Under the pieces are notes generated by a model, which saw only the letters and a list, made by a program, of their open reading frames with translations, did not search any database and was not told the origin of the DNA. DNA of 64,000 bases from Ailurus styani (lineage: Eukaryota; Chordata; Mammalia; Carnivora; Ailuridae). Numbering within the stretch: position 1 is the stretch's first letter; each line of letters begins with the position of its first letter. Shown one piece after another: positions 11,410-22,964 of this stretch. The stretch is taken from assembly GCA_002007465.1 (NCBI GenBank), contig LNAC01000347.1, forward strand, positions 37,860 through 101,859, in the 5' to 3' direction. The position numbers and the translations under genes are program-made.

Positions 11410-12600
11410 AAAATAGGGATTTTTTTAGTAGTCTCCTCTTTGGAGCCCAATCTTAATAGTTAATCTCAGATAACTTAAGCATTTAACAGAGGAGTATCTT
11501 TTCCTGTGCCTCTTCATTTCCCTGGGAATCTGTGTAATGCTCTTCTGTCCCATTAACATGGGATGTGGTGGATGCTAGAATCATTACCAGGTTGAGTCAA
11601 ACCAGCTGTGACTTAAAAGATTCAAGCCAAAGTAGATCTTCTCTGTTCTCAGGTAACTACCTCTAATTCCTACTTTGTGAAGAGCAAACCTAGCCATGAA
11701 ATGTGGAGCCCAGAAATAGCTTTCTTCTCAGAACTAACAAAAAGAATCAATTTACTCTAGTAATTCAATTACTTGTGATTTCTACAAACATAATGCAAAC
11801 TCTTAGCCATGACCTGGCCAATGTAATCAGGGCTAAGGGTAAACTCCCACCAAAGGTAATGTTTATACCAGAGCTTGGCTGTAAGAATTTGGATGATATT
11901 AAAAAACTACTCCTTCATCCCATACCAGCAACAATGCTATACAGTTGGCCCAGGAACTGACTTTTGAGAAGTATTGGACTGGTCAGAACAAGACATAATC
12001 CTAGGCCTTACAGGGATCTTTTAAGAGAATGAAGCCACACTAAACCTAAAAACAGCAATAAATATAAAATATACAGAGAGGAAAAAAAAGGTTTTTTGGT
12101 GCAAACTTTTTAGCAGTTCTACATGCTCTGACTTCATTTGGGTAGAGAAGTCCCCTGCATTGTTTCGTAGAGTAGGAAACTCAAATGCTAAGTATATGGA
12201 TTTTTCTCCAGGGAACTTGGCTTTCTCCCTCCTATAGTCCCAGTATTCGAGCCATTTTCAGTCCAGCGCAGGTAAAATTTTAATTCTGGAGACGTCCACA
12301 TCCTTCTGACCTGGGGTTATGGCCCCAGTGCTGGCCATTCTTAATCTGGGGCAAGCCCAAAGAACTGGACTGTTTTCTAAACTGTGAGTGGGCAGTATGG
12401 ATATGGTGGAGTCAGGTCCAGGGGACCAGTGTAGCTCAAACTCCTAAGAACCCATAAGATCAGCTCTCAAACAGTTCTGGATCCTCTATTTCCCGCTGGC
12501 TTCCCTGAGCTGCAGACCAAGTTGAACGAATTTGTCTCCCATTACTGTCCTCACACCTTCTCCTATACAACTTGTCCTTGAGCCCAGGACACATTCCTGA
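11410..12600. other. Unique non-coding stretch
   Basis: No recognisable interspersed repeat over more than 1 kb, unusual for this window. Small open frames only. It leads into the candidate minus-strand exon at 12619. Confidence 0.4.
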
Positions 12601-12618
12601 GTTGGAGTCAACACTTAC

Positions 12619-12701
12619 CTGGTTTCTGGGTGATTGAAAACTTCACAAGTAACAGGACAATGTCGAACATGTGAAGATAATCACTCTCTAAGAGAAATAT
12701 T
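12619..12701 (-). other. Candidate 83-nt exon on the minus strand
   Basis: Read on the minus strand: 'tgtttttcag' acceptor, 83 nt, then donor 'accag|gtaagtg'. The donor is near-consensus and the acceptor has a T-rich tract. With one leading base the exon is open throughout and hydrophobic in its centre ('MFDIVLLLVKF'). The other two frames have stops. Exon-like islands of this quality also arise by chance in introns, and no family is recognised. It would fit a transcript running from the CpG islands towards the left edge. Confidence 0.2.
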
Positions 12702-13325
12702 CTGAAAAACAGTGATGGTCCAATTTTGGAGGAGTGGAGTCAAGGGACTGAGAGAGTCAAGACGGATGATCCTTCTCACAGTTTTACACAGAAGATCCTG
12801 TGGCACTAAGAGAAAACCTCCCAAGCCCCGCTTCTTTATAGAAGCCAGAGCAGATGGAAAGTATCATCAAGAACACACTGAAGAAATCCCATTCTTGTGA
12901 TTAATCTTACCTGTGCCTCACCCTTGTATCTCACCTCACCTGTACCTCTCACACCTCAGATTAAAGAGCTCTTTCACACATGGTATTCATTTGATCCCAA
13001 GACAATTAAGAAACATCACGCTGGGATAACTGCCAAGTTATCCTGTTACTTCGGAGAAAACTCTATCTCTAGAAGGTTCCCACTTCAGCCACAGAGAACG
13101 CCCTTCCTGGATTAAGTCCTATTGTGCTTCCCCTCCCCCCTGCCCATCCAGGCTTTTCCATATGCATCTTTTTTTACATAACCTATTCAACCAAATCTTA
13201 AATTCTTGGATTCATCATAATGTGCTACCCTCTTGCCCTCCTAGCAAGCAGACTTCCTGTTGCCACAGACATTAGTGAACCCTTCACCACAGAAATTTAT
13301 TCATCCTCTCCCAGTGACCTCCATT
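12702..13325. other. Non-coding spacer
   Basis: Unique sequence with a CT-rich stretch near 12905-12960. Nothing else seen. Confidence 0.4.
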
Positions 13326-13429
13326 GTCTAACCCACTGCTGTCCAACAGAACATAAACGAGGAAGTCACTTTTGTAGTTTAGAAGTTTCTAGTAGCCACA
13401 TTTTTTAAAAGCAAAAAGGAATAAGTGAA

Positions 13430-14150
13430 ATTAATTTTTGATGTGGTAAAATGTACATAAAATTCACATTTTAACCAGTTTTCAGTGTACAATTCAGAAG
13501 CATTTAGTGTATTCACAATACTATGCAAACATCATCACTGTCCATTTCCAGAACATTTTCATTATCCCAAACAGAAATTCTATATCTAGTAAATAGTAGC
13601 TCCCCAATTCCTCTGACCCGAGATAACCTTTATTCTTCTTTCTGTCTCTATGAATTTGCCTATTCTATGTACCTTATGTAAGTGGACTCAAACAATGTTT
13701 GTCCTTTTGCCACTGGCTTATTTCATTTATTTCACTTTCAAGGTTCATCTATGTTGTAGCACATATCAAAAGTCCATTCCTTTTTTTAAAAGATTTTATT
13801 TATTTATTTGACAGAGAGAGAGAGAGAGAGAGATCACAAGTAGACAGAGAGGCAGGCAGAGAGAGAGGAGGAACTAGGCTCCCTGCTGTCAATCCCAGGA
13901 CCCCGAGATCATGACCTGAGCCTAAGGCAGAGGCTTTAACCCACTGAGCCACCCAGATGCCCCTAAAATTCCATTCCTTTTTAAGGCTGAATAATATTCA
14001 AATCTATATCCCATTTTGCTTATGGATTCATCTGTTGGTGGACATCTGGGTGTAACCATCTTTTGGCTATTTGCTGTCATGAACATTGGTGTGCAAGTAT
14101 GCGTTTGAGTCCCTGCTTTCAATTCTTTGGATATATACCTGGAATTACTC
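13430..14150 (+). repeat. Old L1 3' UTR, itself split by a SINE
   Basis: Phrases typical of old L1 3' ends appear in order: 'gtacataaaattcacatttt', 'cacaatactatgcaaacatc', 'caaggttcatctatgttgta', 'ttcatctgttggtggacatc' and 'ggatatatacctggaatt'. Plus orientation. Confidence 0.85.
13786..13963 (-). mobile_element. SINEC inserted in an old L1
   Basis: Reverse copy with an internal deletion (the 'gagcagagagcccgatgcgg' part is missing after 'ctccctgct'). Flanks 'aaaagtccattcctttt' and 'aaaattccattcctttt' differ at one base and are the target-site duplication. Confidence 0.95.
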
Positions 14151-14531
14151 TAAAAATATTTTCTACTTAACCCAATGTATCCAAACCAGTACCGTTTCAA
14201 CATGTAATCCTTAGAGAAAAATGAGATCTTTTATAATCTTTTGTATGAGGTCAAAATCCAGTTGAGATGATAAATTTTCACCAAAATTCATCTGTATCAG
14301 ATTTCATAAAATTTACACAAAAGTAGAATCACATAGCCACATTGTCCCAGATATACTTTAGGACATGTAAATAAATTAAAATTAAACAGAATTTAACATT
14401 CAGTTCCTCGGTCACATTGTAAATGCCCAATCCCCACTCGTGGCCAGTGGCTTCCATACTAAACAGTGAGGATCTAACCGACAGGCTAGAAATGCTTCTC
14501 TCTGCCCCCTGCAACTGCTCCAGCCTACCTT

Positions 14532-14709
14532 TTTTTTTTTTTTTTTGACAGAGAGAGATTACAAGTAGGCAGAGAGGCAGCAGAGATAGAGAAGAGGAAG
14601 CAGGCTCCCTGCTGAGCAGAGAGCCCGATGTGGGCCTCGATCCCAGGACCCTGAGATCATGACCTGAGCCGAAGGCAGAGGCTTTAACCCACTGAGCCAC
14701 CCAGGCGCC
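14532..14709 (-). mobile_element. Young SINEC
   Basis: Reverse copy whose tail is a plain T-run. The flanking duplication 'ctccagcctacctt' is exact (from 14518 and from 14710). Confidence 0.96.
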
Positions 14710-14774
14710 CTCCAGCCTACCTTCTCAGCCCACCTCCCACTATTCCCCAACATGGATTCTAGATGGACAGATTC

Positions 14775-15380
14775 TGAGCATTAAGTCAAGAAATATTTAT
14801 TGAGCACTGGCAATGTGCCAATCATTGCTAACTGCTGGATATGACAGGAAACAAAACCATGTTCACATGAAGCCTAAAACAAGTGGGCCCAGCAAACATA
14901 AAAACAGGTAATTTCAGAAATAACTATATCTTATAAAAATAGTTATAAGCCCTATGAGGAAAAAATGGTGCAATGCTAGCACAGGCAGATAACAAAGAGA
15001 TAATCACACATATAATAATATCTTTGAAAATTTTGAAAGGTGCATAGGAAGCAAAAGGGTCTGATGAGAGTTACAACAGTGGGTTTTATTTAGAAGGGGA
15101 ACTTCTCAAAGGAAACAACTCAAAGCTGAGATAGAAGAACAGATGAGCTAGGAAAAGGGGTACAGAAAGGGGACAGGGTAGTGAAGTGAACAGGCAGAGG
15201 GAATGACATTTGTAAAAGGACTGGAGTGAGAAATAGTTTCATCTCTGAGAAACAAAGAGATGAAGAGTGCAGTAATGACAATGGTGCCCCAGGAGGATGG
15301 GCAGGTGAGCAGGACCTGCTTCATGCAGGGCTTCACATCACAGAAAGGATTTGGGATTTAGGACCAAGTGCAATGGGATG
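14775..15380 (+). repeat. Old mid-repetitive element, family not assigned
   Basis: Starts 'aaatatttattgagcactgg...aatgtgcca...caggaaacaaaaccatg' and continues with 'agcacaggcagataac', 'aaaggactggagtgag' and 'gcagggcttcacatcac'. This is the text of the ancient dispersed sequence that also appears near 3.3, 17.7, 21.2 and 23.8 kb. Confidence 0.5.
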
Positions 15381-15410
15381 TTAAAGGATGTTGAGGGATA
15401 TTGGGTTGGC

Positions 15411-15433
15411 TTTTTTTTTTTTTTTTTTTTTTT
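15411..15433. repeat. T homopolymer, 23 nt
   Basis: An uninterrupted T-run with no SINE body next to it. Length is likely to vary between individuals and to be error-prone in reads. Confidence 0.9.
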
Positions 15434-16185
15434 AAGGCCATTCTGGCTGCTTGATGAAGAAATTCCTGACTCTTCAGCTTGGAGCTTAAAGGCGCCTTCC
15501 TTTCCTTCTTCTCCTACACTGCTTGGTGAGAGCTCATCCATAATTCTTGCCTTGTATTTACCTATTGTAACTTTATGTGCTGCCTTCCTTTACTGTTATT
15601 CATACACTGACTCACTAATGCTCCTCAACCCAACTGTGATCTTTTCCAGCGGGCTGGAAAAGCTTCTCACTCATCTTTGTGTACCCACAGCATGGAGCAT
15701 GGAGCAGATATACTCAGCCAATCTGTTAAATCGGATTTTGTTAAAAGTCTGATCATGGCTTGCTACTTTCTGCCCGCAAAAAGCATTCTGTGACCTAATT
15801 AACTCTGTCTTTAATCCAACTTTTCTGTACTCTGTTTGCCACAAAGATTGAAGTCCCTGAACAAGACCTGGGCAGCCTTCCAGCATCCCTACTGGCAGTA
15901 CTTAATTACGAAAGGGGGTTTTGTTTCAGGTCAAGCAAGGATTGCAAAAGGCATCAGCCCACATGTGACCTGGCATTTCAGAATTTCAAGGAACCCTCCT
16001 TCCAGAACCCTTCAAAGTTCTGGCATGAAAAGTATGCACTTAAGAGAGTTCTCAAGAAACACAAACCCATCTCTGAGAAGTGCTTGCTCTTGGCTAGGTG
16101 TACTGTCTTTAGCTAAGGACTCCAAAAGCATTAGATTCCTTTCCACCTTCCACTTATTGTGAATTGAAATTTCATCACCTCAGGG
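15434..16185. other. Non-coding spacer
   Basis: A weak L2/MIR flavour near 15600-15720 ('ctcatctttgtgtacccaca'). Otherwise nothing. The longer open frames here show no splice or codon support. Confidence 0.4.
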
Positions 16186-16189
16186 AAAG

Positions 16190-16330
16190 AAGTGTGGAAA
16201 GGGCCCAGACTTGGTAACTTACAAACCTGTGACCTTGGCCAGATTAATCTGGAGCCTGTTCTGACATTTGAAAATAGTGATAATACCTATTCCTACAGAC
16301 TAGACTGGTTAGAATTAAACTTCAAGTGAA
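16190..16330 (+). repeat. MIR
   Basis: Core text 'acaaacctgtgaccttggcc' and 'gaaaatagtgataatacc', matching the MIR 'ctgtgtgaccttgggcaa...aatggggataataatacc' order. Confidence 0.65.
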
Positions 16331-16378
16331 AACATCTAGCTGCAGTGATCAAACTGCTTTCTGTGCCTTTAAGTGTTT

Positions 16379-16413
16379 GGGGGGCAGGGTGGGGGGCTGG
16401 GAGGGGGTAAGGG
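16379..16413 (+). repeat. G-rich tract, G-quadruplex potential
   Basis: Six G-runs of three or more within 35 bp, spaced by one to three bases, about 370 bp left of the first CpG island. Confidence 0.6.
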
Positions 16414-16758
16414 AGTGACTTCTGTCACCAGTAGAAAAACCACCAGGTATCCTGTTATCTTTCCTGATGCATAAGACATTATGGACGATAAATCAGACGG
16501 GGTGAGGGGGATTCTAAAAGAAATATTTCCAATATCACAATTTATGGGGATACAACAAGTAAATAAAATTTTAACCTCAACAGGAGCAGCCTTCTGTTAT
16601 ACCTCACTCTCGGCAGTAGACACACTTTAACAAAGTCTACACAACAAGCTGAATTCACGGATTATTAAAAAAAAGAAAAATGACCAAAAGATGAGTAACG
16701 ATCTAAAGCTTCTCTCCAGAGGCTTTACCCAGCACCAGACTTGGGCTGAGATACTCAC

Positions 16759-17040
16759 AGACACATTTTCTTGCTGCCTCATCTCCCCCTTTTCTCCCAC
16801 CCCACACAGTTGCACCCAGTAGCGCGTCTGGGTACGGGGAACGTAGTACAAGCCCATCTGGATGCTCGCGGCTGGATGTGAGGGGCATGGGGACCCCCGG
16901 AGTCAAGGCCACTTCCCATTCTTCCCTCAAGGCTCCCGGCCATTCTTCGATCCCCGGACTCCGAAGTCGGGACAGCACAACTGTCTGCTCCTTGGTTCAG
17001 CGCTTCTCCCACCGCTAATCGCCGCGGGTCGGGTCAACGC
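16759..17040 (-). other. Possible first exon leaving CpG island 1 leftwards
   Basis: The right boundary is nominal and the left boundary is a good donor (minus-strand 'gtgtct|gtgagtatc'). It contains ATGs with modest context, one starting 'MGLYYVPRTQTRYW' that runs to the donor. I cannot tell coding from leader, and no family is recognised. Confidence 0.25.
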
Positions 17041-17480
17041 GGGGACGAGGTGGGTCAATGCCCGGGAATGACCCGGCCGGGGCGCGAGCTCGGGGCGGGG
17101 AAGGAGCGAGCGCGCGCCTCGCGAGGCCCCGCCCCATCGCCAGATGCGGCGCAGTTGGTGCGCGGTGATTGGCGGGTGCGGCCGCGGGATGAATGGGGTG
17201 ACCGCGGCGGGGGAGCGGGGCGGGGACGCGGAGAGCGCCGGGCGGGGGAGACCGGCAGAGGAGCGCAGGGCGGGGGCGGCACCGCCCTGTGCGGCGGCGG
17301 GCGAACGGTCCCCACGCCCAACGAGTGGAGGAGGGGGCCCGGTGGGCGGGCTCTGGTTTCCCGGGAGGGGCGCGCTTTTGGGGGCCCGGAAGTGATAGGG
17401 GCCCCAGGGGGCTGCGATCCAGACTAGGGGGTTGGGGGTGGGGAAGGGAGAAGCTGCGCCTGCCCCTAAGGCCACCGGCA
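16759..17480. promoter_or_regulatory. CpG island 1, probable promoter
   Basis: About 500 bp of very GC-rich, CpG-dense DNA (core 17020-17400) in AT-rich surroundings. It has several GC boxes (GGGGCGGGG type), an inverted CCAAT box 'gattggcgg' at about 17167-17175, and a GABPA/ETS site 'ccggaagtg' at 17386-17394. No TATA box is evident. Direction is not fixed. On the minus strand a donor 'gtgagtat' follows 16759, giving a possible first exon leaving the island leftwards. On the plus strand 'acgag|gtgggt' at 17049 is a weaker donor. The long open frames across the island are an effect of its base composition. Confidence 0.75.
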
Positions 17481-17649
17481 AAGGGCATCCCCGCTCCTGA
17501 GAATCCCTTCTGGGTTCTCTGAGCGTGCTGTGCAAAGAGGGCCTTGCTCTTCGGAGTAAGAGCTAGGATTGGAATCCTTGTCTGGACATCCTTGTGTGGA
17601 CACGCAACTTTTTTCCATTCCTACACCAGTACCCTTTTTTTAACTTCAT

Positions 17650-17960
17650 ATTTCATGTTCGGTCATTCAATAGATTATCTATTGTGTGCCTACTTTATGC
17701 TTGACACACCCCAGTGGGCAAGGTGGATTTGTTCCGAACATCCTGAAGTTTAAAGGCCAATTAGGCAGGTAAGAATAAATAAATAAGCAACCAAAACAAT
17801 TGCAGTTTGTGCAAAATGCTGTGAACTGAGTATTAACTAGTGACCGAGGAAGGAGAAGTGCAAGGAGAGACTGATTTTACCCAGGATACTAGGAAAGACC
17901 AATCTGAGAAGGTGACTTTTCTAAGTTGAAACCTGGAACAGGGGCAAGTGAGCAGTTTTA
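17650..17960 (+). repeat. Old mid-repetitive element, family not assigned
   Basis: Contains 'tctattgtgtgcctacttta', 'aattaggcaggtaagaataa' and 'gaccaatctgagaaggtgac', text shared with the ancient dispersed sequence at 14.8 and 21.2 kb. The attractive splice donor inside it ('ggcag|gtaaga') is therefore suspect. Confidence 0.45.
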
Positions 17961-18870
17961 AGGAGAGAGTATAGCTTTTGCAAAGGCTCTGCTGCTTCAA
18001 CCCCCTTTTCTCATCCTCTGCAACATGTGGCTTTTCATAGCACATTTTTTTGCACTTCTTAAGGTATGTCACTTTTTACCAAGTATTGTAGTTTTATTAT
18101 TTAAACTCCTGGCACATACCAGGTCCCCAAAGAATGTTGCGTAAATATATACTTAGCATCCACTTATTTCCAGACACTATACTGGGTGCCCAGGATAATT
18201 TAAAAAGTGAACTGAGCACTCATGAGTGTTCCCTGAATATGAATTTTTTATTTTTATGCTTATCCTGTGCATCTACCATGGCACCATTTATTCCTGGTCT
18301 TTGGGAATTTTTCTTGACCACAACAAAACTTTCCAGGCTTTCATGCTTTCATAGCTTAATTGACTGATCCAATAAACTAACTGGACCTACCTATTAGTAA
18401 ATGAAAGTACAGTGTGTTATTCTTCTTACATAATGTTTGTGTCTGTTTTTCTGTTTGTGTTTTATTAGTAACTAACCTGCAGTGCCTTAACTCAAAGCAA
18501 TAAATGAAATGAAAATCTGAAGAACTTGACTAGCCTTCTGAGTTGAAAAAGGTTTATTGGTGTTGGGCTGAGAACGTGGGTCCCTTCTCAGTAAGCCCTC
18601 ATTCCATAGAGCAGTACCTTGCTTTGTTTACAAAGTGACCTGCCTTGATCTCCACCACCTCCTCTTGAAATTTGACAAGCTACTCCCATATCTGTAAATG
18701 TTTTCCTGTGATATGAGAAAAGCACATTGGGAAAGGCAACTTCTTATAACTAAAATATTGACATAGTTATCAAAATACTAGGCATATGTTGATTGTTCCG
18801 ACAAGTAAATAAACTTTATTTTGATTATTCTCTGATTCTGTTTTAAAAAGTAAAACTATTGATTTATCTG
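17961..18870. other. Non-coding spacer
   Basis: AT-rich DNA right of CpG island 1. No exon with two good splice sites seen on either strand. Confidence 0.4.
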
Positions 18871-18874
18871 TATT

Positions 18875-19365
18875 AGTTGTCTATTGCTTTATAACAAATG
18901 ATCCCAAAACAGTGGCTTAAAATGACTTTTTTTCTCTTAACATTTCTATAGGTGAAGAATTGGGGCATTGTTCACTTAGCTGGGTTTTATGTTTCCGGGT
19001 TTCTCACAGTCTACAGTCAAGACTGGACCTCCGTCTTAAGGCTTTGCTAAGGAAGGAAGCACTTCCAAGTTCACTCCTGTGGTCATTGGCACGATTCAGT
19101 TCCTTGTGGGCTGTCACACTGAGGACCTCAGTTCCTAGCTGTCTATTGGCCAGAGTCCATACTTAGTTTCTTGTTTTGTGAGCATCTCCAGTGTGGCCCC
19201 TTTGCTTCATCAAAGTATGCAATCCAAAAAGTTGGACAGAGTGCCAGTAAAATAGCAGTCAGTTCTTTCTTACCCTAATCTTGGAAGGTCATTCCATTAT
19301 TTTTGCCATGTTCTCTCCATCTGTTAGGAGCAAGTTACTAGGTCCAGGTTTTGGACATGAAGAAT
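18875..19365 (+). repeat. Old LTR- or DNA-type repeat, family not assigned
   Basis: Starts 'gtattagttgtctattgctt' and 'ataacaaatgatcccaaaac', then 'gtggcttaaaatgac', and runs to the 'gtggcccctttgcttcatca' region. This opening is shared by a common mammalian repeat of several hundred bases. No coding part is present. Confidence 0.6.
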
Positions 19366-19409
19366 AGGTGCTAGAGATTATAGTGAGCACTTTCAGAAGT
19401 TGCTAATCA

Positions 19410-19604
19410 CAGGGCACCTGGGTGGCTCAGTAGGTTAAGTGTCTGCCTTCAACTCAGGTCATGATCCCAGGGTCTTGGGATTGAGTTCCACATGGGGCTC
19501 CTTGTTCAGCTGGGAGCCTGCTCCTCTCTCTGCCTGCAGCTCCCCCTGCTTGAGATCTCTCTCTTTCTCTCTGACAAGTAAATAAAACCTTAAAAAAAAA
19601 AAAA
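19410..19604 (+). mobile_element. SINEC
   Basis: Head 'gggcacctgggtggctcagt' with the 'ggttaagtgtctgccttcaa' variant. Flanks 'agttgctaatca' and 'agttctaatca' are a near-exact duplication. Confidence 0.95.
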
Positions 19605-19609
19605 GTTCT

Positions 19610-20392
19610 AATCATATTATCAGAGCACATTAATCTGTTGAAATAAATTTAGGACTCTAAAAGTCTTTCTTGCATACGGTGAAACAGCTTCCTATGTCTT
19701 CTTATTTGCTGTCTTTATCATGAGGAATGTAAATGGTCTTTTCAGAGTCTAGTTCAGTAAACTTCTGTGCCTACTAAATATCTGGCATAGCACGAAGCTA
19801 GAGGAACAAAGATGATACATGTCACATTTTCTGGCCTTGAGTTGGGGAAGAGAGATATAAGCAAATAATTATAATATTAATATTATCTGTGATTTAAGAA
19901 AAAAAGGCCTGCACAGAGCATTCCGATTATGGGGAGAACAAGAAAGAAACATTATGTTCTAGGTCACATTCAAGGAAGCAAAAGGGTGGGACAGGTGGAG
20001 ACAAAAAAAATCAAGAAAAGATTACATATAGTTTAAGACTATGTAGAAGTTAATCTTATTGATCAGCAAAATACAAAAGTAATGACATACTTCTGTACCT
20101 TTTATTTCTAGACCTTAAATAGCCTAAGATTACCTCAATTTTATGCATTCAGGGTATCTGACAGCATTTTCAGTTTTATACCTGAGTTCATTTTATTGAG
20201 ATACATCTGACAGAGTGCAGTGTGTCATTTAATCATTCAGATTAGAAGACAATCCTGTAATGCTCTTTAGCTGAAAGAGAATTGACTTAGTGAAACTAAG
20301 CTTAGGAAATACACTTAAATTTGAAAAAAAAAAAAAAAAGATGTGCTTTACACCCAGATGCTGAACAATAGTTTATAAAAATGACTAAACTG
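19610..20392. other. Non-coding spacer
   Basis: AT-rich DNA with an A-run near 20324. No element or gene recognised. Confidence 0.45.
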
Positions 20393-20588
20393 GGGGTGCC
20401 TGGGTGGCTCAGTGGGTTAAGCCTCTGCCTTCGGCTCAGGTCATGATCTCAGTGTCCTGGGATTGAGCCCCACATCGGGCTCTCTGCTCCATGGACAGCC
20501 AGCTTCTCCCTCTCTCTCTGCCTGCCTCTCTGCCTACTTGTGATCTCTCTCTCTCTCTGTCAAATAAATAAATAAAATCTTTAAAAAA
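20393..20588 (+). mobile_element. Young SINEC
   Basis: Head 'gggggtgcctgggtggctca', 'gcctctgccttcggctcagg', a (CT)n stretch and '(aaat)n' tail ending in 'aaaatctttaaaaaaa'. No clear target-site duplication. Confidence 0.95.
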
Positions 20589-20599
20589 ATAACTGCAAC

Positions 20600-21165
20600 A
20601 CGCTCTTGTAGATTTTCAGGTGAGTCTCAGGATGCATTCACTCCTGGCAAACAGTGAACTTGAGATTGTGAAAAGAAATTGTACTACCAGTTTTTGACAT
20701 GTAAGGGCATATTTGATATTGCAAGTGCACAAAAGCAAGGCCTTTTATAACACATATAATTAAAATATCACATGATCTCTAGCATGACTAAATCATGCAT
20801 GACTAATTATTGGAGAATCTGTTTTGTGAATGACAGAATAAGAGCAAAGTATATTCTATATCACCAGTACCAAAATCATAAGAAGCACTTACAGAACACA
20901 CTGCTCAACCAGAACATATTCCTCAACAATAGACACCACATGGCTACTATTTGCCAGTTGCACATGATTTTTGGCTAGAAGTTTAGTTACTGTCTGCTTT
21001 TGTCTACTCCCTAGAAATCTGTAGCTCTTTAATATGTTACAGAATTATTAAAAATCAAGTTATGAAAGTTATGAAATAATCAACAAAGTAAAAGACACAT
21101 TGAGAATCTGTCCTGGTTTAAAATCTTATCTTTAACATAGCTAAGCGTTTGAAGGAGTTGAGAAC
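20600..21165. other. Non-coding spacer
   Basis: AT-rich, no feature supported. Confidence 0.45.
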
Positions 21166-21169
21166 TGAG

Positions 21170-22010
21170 ATTTGAATTCAATCTTAATATTAAAAGTAAA
21201 TCTATAGTATGTCAGATAGTGATAAGTGCTAAGGAAAAAATTAAGCAGTGTAAAAAGTTTCCAGAATATGGGAGGCAGAGAGGGAGATGTGGCAAATTTA
21301 GAGAGTTTTAAGGAGAACTCTCTAGGAAGATGATATTTAGAGAGATCAGAATGGAGCAAGAGTATAAGTCTTAGAGATTTCTGGGTGAGAGCGTAAGTTT
21401 TAGAGATTTCTGGCATGGTGGGAGGGTAAGGATAAAGGCCCTGAGGCAAGTCTAGTGCTGAGGAGGTAACTGTGAATAGAAGACAAAGGAGCTTTAGAAG
21501 GTCAGAGAAATGGCACAGGTGTTAAGTCATGAAGCACCCTCATAAGCCATTGTAAGAGTTTTGATTTTTACTGTGAACTAAGATGAGAGGTTGATGATGG
21601 TTTAAGTACACAAGTGACACCATCTGGCTATGTTAAGAGGATCACTCAGGCTGCTGGGTTGAGAATAGACTACAGGAGGCAAAAGCAGTAAAGGCCCAGG
21701 CTATTGGAAAATTCTGGGCAACAGCTTACTTAAACTGGGGGTTGTGGTAAAGTTTGTGAAAAGTAATACGATTCTGGATATATTTTGAAGATCGAATAGA
21801 CAATATTTAGCTGATGCATGCATGTATGACGTCAGAGGAAGACAGAAGCTAAACATAACTCTAAGGTGTTTGGGAAACTGAATGAATAGAGTTGCTGTTT
21901 ACAAAGCTGAGAAAAACCGTGGATTTGAGGGAAAATCAAGAGTTCCTCTCTTATTATTTTCAGTTTGAGATGCCTTTTAGACATCCAAGAGAAGTCATTA
22001 ATAGGTAGTT
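21170..22010 (+). repeat. Long copy of the old mid-repetitive element
   Basis: The most complete copy in the window: 'gtcagatagtgataagtgct', 'aaaggccctgaggcaagtct', 'gttttgatttttactgtgaa', 'agaggatcactcaggctgct' and 'attctggatatattttgaag'. The 29-bp spaced repeat of 'tagagatttctgg' at about 21364-21412 lies within it. Known as dispersed in mammals, family not named here. Confidence 0.6.
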
Positions 22011-22014
22011 ATGT

Positions 22015-22850
22015 ATACAAGTCTAGACTTGAGTGGAAAATACACTTGGGAGGAATACATTTGGGAGTCAGTAGAGTATAGATAGAATCCAAAGTCATGA
22101 AATAGGGTGATAACAATGCCTAAGAAGTAAATGTATATAGAGAGGATTGAGGACACAGACCCCTTTCATTGTCTCGTCACTCCTGGATAGAGTACTAAAG
22201 AGTGTATAAAAGGAAGTTGAGAAGAAAAACTAGAGAATCCAGAAATAGTCCAAATTGTTCATTCATTCAACAGATATTTATGAGTATCTGCTATTTGCCA
22301 GAGGTTCTACCAGCCATTGGGAAAACATGGCAGACCAGGCATGGGCAGTGCCTTCAAGTAGTTCACATCCATCAGGATGAAAACTCAAAGACAGGAATAG
22401 AGATAAACCCCGGTACAATGAAGAGGAGTAGCAGCACAGTAACAATGGAAGTGTAGAAACGACTCACTGGAGTCGTTCTGGAGAGGAAAGGAAACTGCCT
22501 TTAATCTATCTGCCTCTAACAAAGACAAGCCAGGCCAATGGGAACCCCTGGCAACAAGATAACAGAAAATACAAATTAGGAGATAAGAAAAAGTAAGATC
22601 ATAAAGAAGGGGGGACAGTGAGTAGGAACCAACAGAGACTTCATAGTGACATCCTTAGCATAAACTAGCTTATGCTTGTCCTATATTTTAGTCAACTTTC
22701 AAATGTCCAGAGGCAACATAGACAAACCCTAACTCAAAAGACAGGTTTCATTATTTTATACAAATACCTCCTAAGCACGTACAGTATTTCATCCTGAAAT
22801 GAAACAAGTCTCATTAATAAGAATTGCATTCTAATGAAACTTTCTATTGT
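22015..22850. other. Non-coding spacer with a short old-repeat fragment
   Basis: 22258-22400 resembles the 'ttcattcaacagatatttat...' block of the same ancient repeat. The rest is unassigned. Confidence 0.4.
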
Positions 22851-22854
22851 ATTT

Positions 22855-22960
22855 CTTTTTTTTAAATTAAGTAATCTCTACACCCAATGTGGGGCTTAAA
22901 CTCACAACCCTCAGATCAAGAGTCACATGTTGCACTGACTGAGCCAGCCAGGCACCCCTT
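22855..22960 (-). mobile_element. tRNA-Lys-like SINE without the CT-rich part
   Basis: The minus strand reads 'ggctggctcagtcagtgcaa', 'tgatctgagggttgtgagtt' and 'taagccccacattgggtgta'. It keeps the tRNA-Lys order (D-arm/A box, anticodon arm, T-arm/B box) and ends in a short A-rich tail. Mutations in the loops and the lack of a proper acceptor stem rule out a working tRNA gene. Confidence 0.88.
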
Positions 22961-22964
22961 AATT

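Larger units (their letters stand above)
13330..14275 (+). repeat. Old MER-type repeat, split by an L1
   Basis: The left part (13330-13429) reads 'ctgctgtccaacagaacata...tttctagtagccacat...gtgaaattaattttt' and the right part (14155-14275) continues 'cttaacccaatgtatcc...gtttcaacatgtaatcc'. In intact copies of this widespread mammalian element the two blocks are adjacent. An L1 fragment separates them here. Family name not certain. Confidence 0.6.

Noticed and set aside
14329..14753. Open frames on the minus strand with the recurring peptide 'LSGLKPLPSAQVMISGSWD'
   Set aside because: The same peptide recurs at 5535, 30287, 40332 and elsewhere. It is the translation of SINE copies.
16927..17535. 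Long minus-strand open frames (up to 202 codons) across CpG island 1
   Set aside because: Proline/arginine/alanine-rich frames on several overlapping phases are an effect of GC-rich DNA lacking stop codons.
17730..17767. Good donor 'ggcag|gtaaga' just right of CpG island 1
   Set aside because: It lies within an ancient dispersed repeat and has no suitable acceptor or promoter-linked exon before it.
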